Assembly: GCA_021613335.1 (NCBI GenBank)
Contig: JAJTWR010000260.1
Coordinates: 526,001-590,000 of the forward strand
Direction of reading: 5' to 3'
DNA: 64,000 nucleotides
Source: Whitmania pigra
Taxonomy: Eukaryota; Annelida; Clitellata; Hirudinida; Haemopidae
Under the pieces are notes generated by a model that was not told the origin of the DNA, searched no databases, and saw nothing but the letters and a program-made list of their open reading frames with translations. The position numbers and the translations under genes are program-made. Below, piece after piece: positions 15,001-30,000 of the stretch. Position 1 is the first letter of the stretch, and every line of letters starts with the position of its first letter.

Positions 15001-18000
15001 GAAGCCAAAGTCTCTCACTGAGCTGGTTGAGAGGCAAGTTTTTAACATAGAAAATGCAGTGATGAAGAACTCAACTTCAGGAAAAATTATGACATTATCA
15101 GAGATTGTCCAACTGAAACTCATTCCTAAAAGGGGCCTTCCTAATGTTACAGATGTAAGAGTAATGTCTTTTGGCGAAGCTCTAGATAAGGGATTGTTGG
15201 ATGAACACACCAATCAGTTCACTGAAAAAACTTCAGGATACATAATCAATCTGGAAACAGCTTTGAGAATAGGATATCTTAGACATGATCCAAAAGATAA
15301 TGTCAGCTTAAGGATCAAAGAGCACAAATATCCTACACCTTTAACACTTTTGGAAGCTGTGAAAAGTGGTATCTTAAGTCTCGAAACATTTTTGTACAGC
15401 AATCCTTACAGTGATGAAAAACTTAGTATGGCTGATGCCATTTCAAAGGGATTGATTTTGGTTCCTGAACTTGATAGCACTTCTGAAGTAGAAGGAATTG
15501 ATTTTGAAACAGCTTACAAGAGGGGATATCTTGACATTTTGGAGAACATCTTCATTGATCCCATCACTGGTGTTTTGGTGCCTTTGGATGCTGCTATAAA
15601 AAAGGGTTATGTCATACTTCCAGGTTATGATCTCAAGGTAGCTCAGGTCGATGAGAAAACTGCAAATTTAAGGTCAGAAAAAGCATGTTACACTCGGTAC
15701 CTAGGATTTCCTGACCTACCACTTGAATTTGGGGATGCCTTGATTTGTGGCCTTTATGATGAAATTTCTGGAACTTTCTCAGATCCTTATGAAAGTGGAT
15801 CTTTAACTCTTGAAGAGGCTGTACAGTACAATTTAATTAAAGTCACTTCCAAAGTCAAAGATCCAATGAATGGAAAGTGGATTTCTCTTTTGAAAGCTAT
15901 GAGGGAGGGTCATGTTGATCCAGCAAGTGGAAAGTTTATTGATCCTTCAACATTATCTGCCATTCCTCTCAAAGAAGCAGAAAAGTTTGGCCTGTTTCAT
16001 AGTATTGGTCCTTGTGTCTGGGTTGGAAATTTTCAAAATTCTGATGTCTTGTCTTCTGGATCTGTCAGCTTCAAAATTCATCAAGTACTTGATCCTATTC
16101 ATAAACGTTGGATTTCACCAGAAGAAGGAATTAAACTAGGATATATTAGCATTTACAATGACATTTATAATGATCCATTTTTGAATACAAGAATGAGTTT
16201 GTTTGAAGCTATGACTATGAATAAGATAAAAGCTGAAGCATTTGATTCAAGGATGATGCCTAGTTGTGAAAGAAAATTCAATATTAAAAGTGTCATTGAT
16301 CCTATGAGCAAGAAAGAGATTTCACCAAACATTGCTGAGAACAAAAAAATTCTGGATATGAATGATAAAACATATTCTAATGCCTGTGATAAATCTAAGA
16401 TTTCACTACATGAAGCACATCTGTTAAACCTGATAAAAGTGGATGAAGTTGGCCTGCATGATGTCCGAGAACTGAAGCCTGAGGATGTGAGGGGAGTAAT
16501 GGATTACACAACTGGGGAAAATTTGACACTTTCTGAAGCAGTGGATAACAATTTAATTGATGGCTCAATGTCATATTATATTGATCCTAGAACTAATCAG
16601 AAGTTGACACTCTATGAAGCATGGCAACAAGGTCATATTTTACTAAATGCTGATAAATTTAGTAGTACAAAATCCAAAATGATAAAGTCAGTTATTGATC
16701 CAAGAACTGGTGAAGAAATACCAATTTCAGATGCCATAAGGCATCAGATTGTTGATAAAGTCCACAATAGATATTGGAATATGAAAACAAATGCATTTAT
16801 GGATCTTGATCAGGCCATTGAGAAGGGTCTTGTTTTGACAGAATCTTCTGAGGAAGCAGTTAGAAAGCCTGCTGTTGTTGAAGTGGACGATTACCAGGAT
16901 AGCATTGCAAAAGTATATGTTATTAAATCAGTTTGTGATCCGAGTTCAAGAAACGAATTTGATCCTGTTGAAGCAGAAAGGAGAGGTTACATTAACAAAA
17001 TCCGAGGCATTTACATGAATCCCCTCACTGGAAAACAAATTTCAATAAAACAAGCTATAGACCAAGGGTATGTTTGTGCTTCCAAGGTCGACGTTCCAGA
17101 TTATGATGAGATGATGAAAAACGATGATGCTTATGCTGTTCTTGAGTGCAACAAATCTATTAAGGAAATTGATTCAGTGATTGATCCCATCACAAATGAA
17201 AAAATCTCTTTGCTTGAGGGAATTCGAAGGGGCTTCATAGATTTGAATAGCAGCTCTATTATTGGACATTCAAAACAGTTTTTACCAGTTAGGGACATTT
17301 CAAATAGAAATCTGAGTCTCTCTTCTCTGAGTCATTTCAGCAATGTGCATGATCCTGATTTTGATGATGACGATTACTCCTTCAAAGTCATTGAACCTTA
17401 TTCCTTTACACTCCCAAGGACAACCCAAGATAGTAAATTGGCTGAGAGAGTTAGTTTGAAAACAGACATTTCAAAGGGCTCAATTGACCAGAGTAAAGAA
17501 ATGTTTTTTGATCCAATTTCTTGCCAGACAATGTCAATTTTGGAAGGCTTGAATTCAAGAAGACTGGTCGTCGATTGCCCTGCCAACATTGATAGCCAAC
17601 TTGAGACCTTCAGCAAGTTATCAAACAAAGTTACACCAGTTGATCTCTCGGGTGAAATGGCCAATTCCTTTAACAACAAATTTCTGAGAAATGATGCAAA
17701 GATTTTTCAATCCAAATATTCTTTTGATGGAAAAGAATCATCCCATAGCAGCTCTAACTGGAAAGATGGGTTGAATATACAAGCAAAGAACCATCAAAGC
17801 TTCAGTAATGATGACAGATCGTCTGTTTCAAAAGAAGATTTGGAGTCACTTGATCAACTGTTGGCTGAATTGGAGCATAGTAGAGGTGATGATGGTAAAC
17901 TTCAAAATCATCTTCAGATTGATGACAGTGTCCTGATGCCAAACCTTAAACAAGAAAAAGATGTTTCTAATAGAGTCCATTGCAGTTATGAAAGAGCTGG

Positions 18001-21000
18001 ATTTTCATCATTAACTGGTGCTAAACAGGTGGAAAAATGAAAAGTTTATTGTTGAAAAGTTTCATTTTCACAAACGTTTACATTGCTGGGATTGCATTTC
18101 TAATTTTGTAGCTTTAACCCAATCATGTTTCGAGTTTCTTGTTTTCATTATTTTAAATTTTTGTGAAGACCTTTGATTATAACTCTAGTTTCATTGTTCG
18201 ATTAATAAAGTTGTACTTTAAAGTTCTGCTTTGTTCTTGATCGTTAAAATTTTCAAATTGTTTTAAAATATTTAGAACAGTGAATGTCTAAATCACAACT
18301 TTTAATCAGAAATATAGTAAACAACTAACATCTTGAGCTTTTTCTATTTAACAGAGTCTTTCTCCAGTGCTTTAAGGTAAAATTATATTTCTCTTGGTGA
18401 GATTTGTCTTAGATTCATTGCTTTTTAGAATTTTGGTTTAGTTTCAAGGTTTTAAAGCTTGTTCTTATGGTTCAATGATTTGATGGTTTCTGTTAGTTTT
18501 AAGGCCTTTACATGGGACTAAAGACCAAAATATTTTTTCCAGACTTCTGGACTGAATACAGATCACAAAATCAGACCGAAAAATGAGAGTTCTTTAAATG
18601 ATAGTCTTTCAGACTTATTGTCAGAGGATTTGAGTGAAGAATTGGTTGTCAAAGAAAACGGCCATTTGGACTCTGAGAAAACTTCTTCTGTTGGAAGGTG
18701 TGCATCTGTAACCTCCACTTCAGACTTTGGCAGAGAACAAATCTTCACAATGGATGAGCTGGTAAAATTGAACTTATATGACAGGTCGTCTGGACTAGTT
18801 CATAGTCCAGAGACAGGAAAGGAGCTTCCAATATTAGAAGCCATTGAAAGAGGAATTGTACAGAAAAACTCTGTCAGGCTTTGTGATCCTGCATCTGGGA
18901 AGCTTATTACTCTAGCAGAAGCATTTGAAAGAGGTGTTATGGATGCCGAAAATGGAAATTTGACTGATGTCTACACTGGAAAAGTATTCAAATTTTCTGA
19001 ATCAGTGAATAAAGCTCTAGAATTTAAGTCTTGTCCTTTAGAAACAAATGCTCAAGCAACAGCCAGACAGGAAGGGTTTGCACTCTGCACTGCTTTAGAG
19101 AAAAATTATTTTGACAGTGAAGCGAGATGTTTTAAATTTCCTGGCAATTCTAAGACCTTTACCTTAAAAGAAGCAGTTGAGAATGGCTTTATAAAAACAA
19201 GAAGCACTGCAATTAGAGACATTGACTTTGGCCACAAAATATTTCTTGATACATTAATTGCTCTGGGGTTGGTTGATCAAGAAAGAGGTCTCTTTAGGGA
19301 TACCCAAGGTTGTTTTGTTGCCATTGAGAAAGCTTTCCAAGACAAAGTACTTATTGATTGCGATGTCTCTCCAAGGCCGTATTCTCTCAAGGTATTACTC
19401 GAAGATGGTCTCTACTCACGAGATTCTAATTCTTTTTTTGATCCTGACACCAAGCAATTTGTTTCATTAAAGGATGCCATTGATAGGAATCTGCTAGACC
19501 CAAACTCTGTGCTCTGCATAGATCATTCATCTAATAATGAAATTGTATCTCTTAATGAGGCTATCACTCGTAAGTTTATTGGCTCCGACATGAGGAAAAA
19601 TTCATTAACATTATCTGACGCTCTTGATAAAGGAGTCGCTCTCAAAAAACCAATTGCAATATCTAAAGCAATAGAAAGTGGGCTTTTGAATGAGACTACT
19701 GGAAAGTTTCTTGATCCTATACATAGGAAATTTTTTAGCCTTAAAGAAGCTTTAGAAAATGGTTTCATCAGCTATGATTCGGTAATTGCCGATCCTGCCT
19801 CAAGAAACTTAATATCGCTTTCTGATGCTATTTCATCAGGGATTATAGATCTAAATTTGGGAACAGTAACCAACATCCATACCCAGGAGACTTTTTCATT
19901 AAAAGAAGCATGCACCACTGCAAAACTTGTGAAAAAGAAAATTTCATGCGAATCTTCTGGTGACCAGAACGCTTTAGCAGATGATATAGAAACTAGAAAA
20001 TCTTCTCAAAGCAGCTCGGAAAATCAGAGTCAAATTGCTTCAAATGACACGAATACATTTCTAAGCAAACTTTTCAACCGAGCTGTCAGTCTGGAGGAGG
20101 CATTAAAAACTGGACTGATAGATCAAGATTCCTGCATGATTGCTTTACCTTGGTCAGATGAAATTCTTAACATGAAAAATTTAATTGAAAGAAACTTGAT
20201 AGATTTGAAATCAGGTGTGATCAAGAAGCCAGGTAACTCGGAGTCACACATCTTTCCAGATGTTGTTCTGAGAGAATCCATTGACTGTAACAGTAAAAAC
20301 TTCAGTTTAGCTGAAGCTCTTTATCGTGAAATATTTGATCCAGAAACAGGTGTTGTAACTGATCCAAACTATGGAAGAAAAATGTCTCTTTTTGAAAGTC
20401 TTAAGTCTAACTTTATTTCTTATCAAAAGACGGTACTAATAGTTGATGGTAAAATTGTTAATTTGTTGGAAGCCGTTTTAAATGATCTTGTAGATCCAAA
20501 GAAAGGTGAAGTAAAAGACATAAAATCCGGTCAAATGATACCTCTTATTGGCGCTATAGAGCGAGAACTTATTTTAGATGCTTACATGCCACCCAAGTTC
20601 AGTTTTGAAAAGATGTGCAAGTTAGGCCTTTACGATAGAGTTGCCGGCCAATTCGTCAATCCATTCAACAAGAAGCACGTCAATTTAGTTGAATGCCTAT
20701 TTGGACTTGAAATGCTAGATGCAAACAAATGTTTTATATTTCTCCCTGACTCTAAGAAGCATGTACCACTGATGGCTGCTTTTAATCAGAAGCTTTTGTC
20801 AGCTGATTGCAATTTTGTCACTGATCCATCTAGCAGGAAGCAATACCCAGTCCTCGAAGCTTTAGATGGTTCACTGGAGAGTAAATGTGCTGCTCATTCA
20901 GTCAAGCGAGAAGATGAAGTAAATGAACTTAAACGTATTAATCTATGCAATCTCATGATTTGATTCATTTTGTTTTAATGCAGATGAGAAATTTAGGGTT

Positions 21001-24000
21001 GCTTTCACAAAAATTAGATATTTACAAGGACTGGGTTTCTGAAGCTTATCAACAGATTGGCACTTGCCAACTCACTTCTAATAAGGATGACCTTGGAAGA
21101 GAATTGAGACGTTTGCAAGTAAAAACCAACTTTGTAAGTCCATTATGCCAAGCAGCCTGACAATAATATACCATTTTGTAGAGCTTTTATGCAATGATAC
21201 AAGAAGTTAAGCCAGACATGGCTTCTTTGCAAAACCAGATGGAAAAAGTCATTTCTGATTCAAGTCATTACCACAATAAAACCAAACTTGAAAAATTGAA
21301 GACTTTGAACCATGGAGTTAAGAGTCAATACAATTTGGTACTTGGAATAATTTAAATTAATTTTTGTGGCTCGTTATTGAATATTAATACAGTAATCATT
21401 TCGTAATTTTTTAAATAGTTGTTAGAAAATGTAAAAAATCAAATCAAGTTGCTGACTGCATGTCAAGAAGAGTTGACTAAATATGAGGATGAAAAGCAGA
21501 AATTTGAAACTTGGCTGAGCACAGCTATTGATGAACTTGATTCTAAGTTTTCAAATTTCAAATACATCAGAGAAGTAGGAAACCAGAAAGAAGCTCTAAA
21601 GGTGTTTTTTGTTTACTATTTTTATTTTTCTGGATGTTTTCATAGAACTTTCTTTTGATCACCACTTCACTCATCTTCCAGAACTATGTGGATGAAGTGT
21701 TTATTCGCCAGGGTGATCTAAAGTACGTTGAAATTTGCAAGAATCAATTTCTAGATCAAGCTCAGGTAGGTCAACTTTCTTAATTAAAAAATGAATAAAT
21801 TGTCATTTAATCTGTCTTTGATGCTTTATAAAGTTTTAATTTTATAATATTCATTTTTTTCATCTCCTGACATTTCAAATTTCAGCACTTTGATGCATTA
21901 CAATTAAAAAGCAAGAATTTGAAAAGATCGTCGACCCATTTAGATCTGCTTTACTCCATGATTGATGACCTGAGACAACTGACAAATGAATACAACATGC
22001 TTCGTGCCAACTCTAGAGCTCAACTTGATCGAGTTGAGGCTCTGAGCGATTGCTTGAAAAGAGTAGAAGACATTGAGCGACAGGTTAAAAACTCCTTGGA
22101 TGAGATAGAACAGAATGCAGAATATTTAAGCAAACACAGAAGCAAAGATAAATTAAGAAATGATCTTGTAAAGCAGGTGATGATTTATCTAATGCATTTC
22201 AAGTTGCTTTACAGTTTGAGTTTGATTTATCTGAAGCTTATTATATCAGATCAATTCTTGTATTTATAATGGTTAAAATGAAACAAAACATTAAACATGA
22301 AATTAATATGTTATTTTTAATGATTTGTTGCAGCTAAAAAGTTGCTCCTCTGAGCTTCAGTCTCAATGTCTATTTTTTGAAAAACTGAAGACTATTGTCA
22401 ATGATCTCAACAGACAGTTGAATCAATTTGGCTCAACAGAAAGTATTCAAAAGGAATTAAAAGATAAGGTCATGTCTTTAGAAGAAAGACTCAGACAAGT
22501 GGATGGTCTGCTGAAGGCAAAGAGTGCAGAGTTGGAGTCCTTTTCTTTTTCTAACCAATCAGTGGCCGATGAAGTAAAGGAACTCTCGAGTCTTGTTGGA
22601 AGTGCCGAGTGCTTGGTCAATGAGATGGAGGAAAAGAAGGTGATCTTGGATGAGGAACTTATGATCGGAAGGATTAAGGAGATGAAAACATTGGGACAAG
22701 AAATTTCTCTTCTCCAGCAACCTCTGTCACAGCTTATGCAAGCCACTACAACTCTTTCTTCAGGTTGGTTTGATAAAACTACAAATAAATAATTCTATAT
22801 TACTGGAATTCTGTATTAACCTTTTACCTCCCAAGCCTGTTTTAAAATGCTGCAGACACTTGAAACTAATTAGGATGTGTTCATATATGTTAATGCAAAA
22901 ATGCAATTTGAAATTTTTTTTGCAAACATATCATTTTTTATGGCCATTTTCCATAAATGGAACATTGTGATTTTCTCATCACATGAGCGTAGCAGATCTG
23001 CTGCAAAACATATAGCATATTATCACAGATACTATCACCAAAACAGAACTATCTTACAACATAAAGATGCTTGGAACATGTAAAATCATTGTAAAATCTT
23101 TCCTCTATAAAGATGTTTTACAATTAACATCACAAAATTTAAAAATGGCTTTTTTGTATAAATTTTAATGCAAACATATTAATATTTGTATTAACTTGCA
23201 AATATTTATCTTAGAGTTACCTGAACTCTTCAAAAATTACAAACAGTTTTATAAAAATATTTTATGAACTAAATGAGCAAAAATCATGATTGTGGAGGGG
23301 TTCCCATAGATTTGAGCCCAAATCATCTACATGATGGATAGAGGTCTTAACCTCTTTGAGAGACAAATTGGGTAACTCATATATTATGTGGATTGCATCA
23401 TTCTTAGGTGCTGCAATCAAACAGTTGCACAAAAGATACAGAGACATTGCTGCCAAGTTCCAAAGGAAAGAAGACGAACTCGAAGAAGCCATTGCATTCA
23501 TAAGTGGGTTTAATTCCAACACAAGACAGTTGAAGATTTGGATGAATGACATGCTCGGACATTTGGAAGTCAAAGACACATCTGTCAAGGTTACAAAAGC
23601 AATTTGCAATTTAGCTATTGAATGGTTTTCAGTGATCAATAAATTGTGTTATTTGTAATTCATATGTTGATTTATTTAAGTCTCACAATAACATAATTTA
23701 AACACAACTTTCTGAATCAGGAACTTAGAGAAATTCATGACACTATTATCAAAAGATCTGGAGAATTCACAAAGGTGAAGTCAAATGTGGAGGATTATTT
23801 GTCGAGGCTCGATGCAGCAGGGGGAAAAGAAAAATTGAAGGAGATGGTAGAAGAGATCCAGACTGGACTGACAGAGATTGACAGTCTGTGTCTCAGCAGA
23901 ATTTCTCAAGAGGAGAAGAAAGAAGAACTTGAAACCACCTTTAAGAGACTGAAGGATAAAATTATTCTCTGGATTGAAGATAAAGAAAACGTGCTCAATT

Positions 24001-27000
24001 CTGACGACAAGTCAGCCTTTAGAGATTTGAAATCATTGGATGTGAGAATTTTTCAATTTGTGAAGTGATGACCCATAAAGGGGAAAATATAAAGTAATTT
24101 CAAATATTATTATTATTATTATCTTCTAGGAATGTATTGAGGACTTTCAAAGTTTCAAGGATTACATCGATGAATTAAACGACACCTGCCTCAACATTTG
24201 CGAGCTGCTTACCGAATGCGACAGAGTTTCATCGGCCTACCAAAGTTTAATCCGTTCTACTTGTTTCCTATTATTATTATTCTTGTTTTGTTTTGAATTT
24301 CGAGTAAAAACGAGTAAAAGTCATTCTTTGTGTCCAGACGTTTGTGTCGTAGAATTCAATAATTATGCATTTATATTACTGTCCATTATTTCTAATTAAT
24401 ACTTACTTGTTTAATGATATTAACTTTATTTGTGTTACTTTAATAATTCAGGACTGAGAAGATATTTTAGGAAAGGTGTGAGATCTCCATCACCAATATC
24501 ATTTGCAATGAAGCACTTTGATTTTGAAGGCTAGTTTTAGGCTCTAATTGTTATTTCTATAAATTTTGCAATCAAATCTACATTGCAATTAATATTTAAA
24601 GCATTTCAAATATATTACTAGATTTGTTATTTGTATGAAGTAAAAAGTGGAGAGGTTATCTTAAGCTAAATTTGGATCTTAGGTTCTTAAGATAGGTCCA
24701 TGTCACCTGCAGTGATGATTTTTAAACTAACTTTAAACAAGCCAGCTAATGAATAGTTTTATAACAACTTTATTGTTAAGTTCAACTCAAAGAAAAATGT
24801 CCCTGCAGAAGTTTCAGGTGAGCATCAAAGGACAGCCATGGAGTTAACCAGTAAATATGAAATCATTGGTGAAAGACTGGAAAATGAAAGGAAGGAACTC
24901 ATGGAAAGCTTGGATCTTCTGGAAGAAATCAGGAGAGATTGTCAGAACTTCTCCAAGTGGCTGGAAAAGAAGGAAGAACTGTTTAGGAATCAATCTTTGT
25001 CGTCCGATGAAGTTTCTCAACTCCAGGTTTATAAATCTTTTGAAGTCATTTCAGTGTTTACTTACTTTTTATTTTTGTAAATTCTAGTGTTAAATTTTCC
25101 TATTCATATTGTTTTTTGACAATCAAGTACATAATTTTTTTATTCCATCACATCAAACCAGTTGGTTTTCATCAAAGAAAAATCCAGCTAAAATGACTTA
25201 GTGCATTCATTATGTAGTTAGTTAAGTGATTAATTTAAATTTTAAAACAATTAAACAATTGCCTGCCCTGTTCAGAGCTGTCGGACAGAACTTCTCAAAA
25301 AAGAATCAAGCATCAGCAATTTGAAGACGAGATTCCATCAACTTCCTCAACGCTTAGAAAATGCCTCGCCCATCTCAAAGGCTATCGATGACCTCGGTTA
25401 GTGCATTTAAAGTTATTCGAATGCATATGTTACTAAAAACTGTGCAGCGTGCTTGAATGTAACAGAGTTTAACATAATTTCATAAGTCTTTGCATTGAAT
25501 AATTGTTATTTAATATGGCTACATTAAGATTCACTTGTCTTCTTTTCAAATTTTAATTGAAGCCAAAAGATGGAAAATGGTCGAGAGTTCATCAGCCAAG
25601 TTGTTGGAAGCATGCAGTGAACGGGCAGACGATGTAGCCTTATTTAAATCACTGCATTCACAGCTTAGTTCTTGGCTTTCAATGAAAGAGAAAGTCATTG
25701 CCATGTGTCTGGGCTTGTTAGGAGTGGATTGTGATGTTTTGGAAAATCAATCAATCCAGGTCGAAGTAAGAAAGCTTGAATTTTGGTTTTGAAGTTTTAT
25801 TGATACCTTCAGTCACAAAATTATTCTATTTTTCTAATTTATAGAACATATATGAGTATCAAGTCAACTAATATAATATAAATTAATTAATAGCCTTAAT
25901 TTAACGATTATTCTATTTTATTAATAACAACTTGCAGCTTCTTAAAGAAGAAATGAAATCAGAGCATGATGGCTATGAGTTGTTTATGGATAAAGGTCAC
26001 AAAGTTGTTGAACTTTCTGGTTCTGAGGAGACTTATGCTTACATGGAGGAAATCAACTCCAGGTGGAACAGAGTGCAAACCAAACTTGCAGAAAAAGAAG
26101 CTGCCATTGCAAGACTTTTGTCGACATGCACTCCTTTTTATCAGAACTTGAATTCTTTTTCTGAATCTATATCAGCAGCCACGAGATTATCTTCGGAATT
26201 AATGCGATCACCCAACTCGGGCGAAATGTCACATAGAGACATGAGAAGCAAAGAAGAAGTGAGCCTTTTTTTAAAGATTTTTGATTGTCAATGTCATTGT
26301 TTTTTGTACTTCATTACTGATAATTTGATTCTCTTCACAGTCTCTTGAAATTCAAAAAGCTAACTTGAAAAATCTGATTGAAGTAATAAAGGAATCAGCT
26401 GGCGACTTGCACAATCTTGTCAACGATTCAAGTTCTCAATTAAAAATTCAAAATAGAGTTGCGGCTGCTGAAAAATCCTTCAAAGATTTCCTGAGATCGT
26501 CTGGTTAGTTGAGATGAACTCATTTGGTTATTCAAGCAATTTTTTCTGAAAAATAGTTGAGATTTTGAGCTTTGAATTACTGATACATAAAAAGTGTCTT
26601 GACTTCCTTAAATGTAATATTCAAATTTTAGGAAGGAATAATGACAAATAAACTTATAATGATAAATGGGTTGCAATTATTTAAGGTTTCAAGATTCTAA
26701 TTTAAGACGAAAATTCCAATATGGAAGCCTCTCACAATTTCTAGATATTCCAACGTTGAGTTTATCTCTTTATTTTGAGTGAATTGGAGTTTGTAAGCAA
26801 TCAGATGTAGGGCAAGATTTTTAATTAGGATAAAATCTAATAGACATGAATATAATATTATAGAATCTAATAGACATGAACATAATATTATAGAACATAA
26901 AAGTGTAATAATAAACAAGACATGAAACTGTTTATAAAAAGTGATTTATTTTGTTGATTTTATTGTTCAGATTTAGTCTGCAAGCATCTGGCTTCAAGGA

Positions 27001-30000
27001 AAGCTGAGGTACAGAAAGCCATGTCAGAGTTGGGCAAATCACTGACCTGGATGGATGGAATTTTAAAAAATGTTGTCTCATTGGAAGAGACCACATTGGA
27101 ACCCAGCACAGTATTATCTCTGCATCAATTGTTTCAGGTTTGCTTTCACATTTAAGATTTCTTTTTCATTTGCTTTGGATTAAATCCTGATTTTTATAAT
27201 ACTTTATTCTAAATTTAGAGTTTAAAGGAGAATTTCGAAGCAAAGGAAAATAACATAGTAGCATTGATTAAAACGTCTGAAGATTTATTGGCGGCAGCTG
27301 GCTGTGATGATTTCAATCTGAGACTGAATGAAGTTTGCTGTAAATTTAAAGAAGTCAGGAATAAAATTGTGCTCGTGGAACCAAAGGCATTTTTCCTCCT
27401 CTCACTATTTGCATTATTATACTAAATTATTATATTTCCAATTATTTGTATTATTACACTACACCTTTATTATCAAAGAATCAAAGGCATTTTTCCTCCT
27501 CTCACTATTTGCATTATTATACTAAATTATTATATTTCCAATTATTTGTATTATTACACTACACCTTTATTATATGTCACAGTTGATCCATCATAAAAAA
27601 TTTATGAAATTATCTTAGAAAAATACATTAATAAAAAGCATTGATTGATATCTTATGGTATTTTATTAATAAATCTTATGTTATGCAATTTATGAAAATG
27701 TTTAGAAAATTGAATATTCTCTGATATGTTTTCAAGTATCGACTTTGTGTTTATTGTAGGTTAAGTTGATTTCCGAAAAGGCAAATCAGTGCATAGCTGA
27801 AATTGATAAGCTTTCACTCTGGTTGGAATTAACAAACTCAAAATTTTTGTCAACCAAATTGAACTTTAACTCAAAGAACCTTGTGAGGTGGGCATTCGGA
27901 TGTTCTTGCTTATTTAATATTAATGAACTGGTTTATGATAATAGTCACATTATGTTATTTAGATTTACATTTAAAGAAATAATAGATATTAAATGATATT
28001 AATTTAATTTAATTTAATTTAAAGCAAATTGAATGATGCTCTCTACCTGAAGTCCGAGTTTGACATGTACTCAGTTGACCTTGAAATGATCAGGAACATC
28101 ATCAACGAATTAAATTCAGCATCTGCTGGTGCAGGATCAAACATGGAGCACATTTTGGTCGGACTGGAAAATGTCTGGAACGATTCAAGGAAAGGTTTGT
28201 TGTTCGGAATCATTACTTTTAATTTTAATAATATCCTATTATTATTTTGTTATTGTTTTAATATCCAAATAAATGTTCTTATTGTTGTTAATGTTATGCA
28301 TGAAGAGCAAGATTTTTGTTTTCCAGAAAATGAGACCAGATTGCAAATTTTGGAAGAAAGCCAAGAAAAGTTGGAAGATTTCAAAGACCTTCGTGAAAAG
28401 TTGGATTCTTGTATCCAAGAAAAAGAAAAAAACGTAGTTTCTGAGCACTCAGAGGCTGGTTTTCATTCTTGGACTTTTTAATAAATATTACTTAACACGC
28501 TCTAATCTGACTAAGTAACGTGTGCTTTAAAAATGTTTGGAATTATTAGATCATAGATTAAATATTAACTTTGTAACTTGTAACTTCTTGAAACTCAAAT
28601 CAGACTTTAGAAGTTGACTTAGACGAAGATGTACAAAGGTTAAGAGAAATTCTGTCAGAATTGTCCGATGATGGTTTCTTGGATGTACACGAGTTACAAA
28701 GCTTTGAGAAAAATATCGAAGAAATATTGAGGAGGAAAAGTGGAATTCTTGAAAAGTTGCTGGAGTTCGAGAGGGAACATCAAGTCAGATTAAATAATAT
28801 AGAAGGACTAATGGTTGGTTTTCTGTAATTATCTTTGTAATTTCTTTTTGTATTATCGCATTTTTTTATCTCCAGAAACTAACTAGACTTAACTAGATTT
28901 TAAAATGTTATTAAAGTGTTTAGTGGTTGACCTATTTCTCCTTGGGTTTTCAATATGAGTTTAGTTTACATGGTTCACGTTACCATTTCACAATTCTATC
29001 AATTTGTTTCTCGTGCAGGCATTATGTCTTTTGTGGATGTCTGTGTATTAATAATATTTATTAATGTTTATATATTTTCAACATATTTTAAATAATAATT
29101 ATTTTTGCTCTATTGAAGAGAGAAGTCAATGTAATAGCTGAGGATCAAGCCATTCTAGAAGATTGCATCAAAATGAACTCTAAAAATAATCACGACCTTT
29201 CAAAACTCAAGCAACAGTCTGAATATTTAGAGGTGAAATTAATCAAGTAGACAGTGCAATTGCAAATCCTCATCTTTAATTTGCACAATTAAGTGCAATT
29301 GAATCATTAACATCCTGGAGAAATTGTGAAACAAACTAAAGTGATTCAAGAAATAACATCAAACCCTTTCACACTAATGGAATTGTAATGATGGAATTGT
29401 ACATACTTCAATTCATGTTGTGTACTATTCATTTGACATGTTAACATTCCTTCCAAGTTTTTGCTTTCACTCTATTAAACATATTTAACAGTACTATTAT
29501 TATTATTTATTTTCTCTTATAATGACAGGTGTTTAAAAAGCAGAATGAAGTCATTCAAGACAGAATATGTCTTATTGAAAACAACCTCATGAACTTAACT
29601 TCAGAGAAACATCTCACTAACATTGATGTTATTCAAGAAAAAGTGTGGAATTACTTGTAGAATTATTCTTACAGCATGTTTAACTCTCATTGCATCAGTA
29701 GCAGCGCTAACTTTTTGTATTAGTTGACAAATATAAATAAATTTGCTACCGTCGCTTTAACTTCACTTTAAAAAATAACAGGTAAAAGAATTAAGAGAAG
29801 AATCCGACAAAACATTGCTGCAACTTGGAGAGCAGGAAAACATCATCGAAGATTCCATTGCCAAACTTGAACATCTTGATGGCATGTGCATTTCCATACT
29901 GGATTCATTAACTGATGCTTCCCAAAGGCTTGATTCACTTGAATGTGCTGGAACTTCTTTTACCTTAGAACAAATGCAGACTTATCTCAAGGTAACCGCA

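Noticed and set aside
24452..24475. Tiny candidate exon between rod exons 9 and 10
   Set aside because: Phase could fit, but it has only 24 bases, with a poor donor (gtgtga) and no repeat-heptad support; left out of the gene model.
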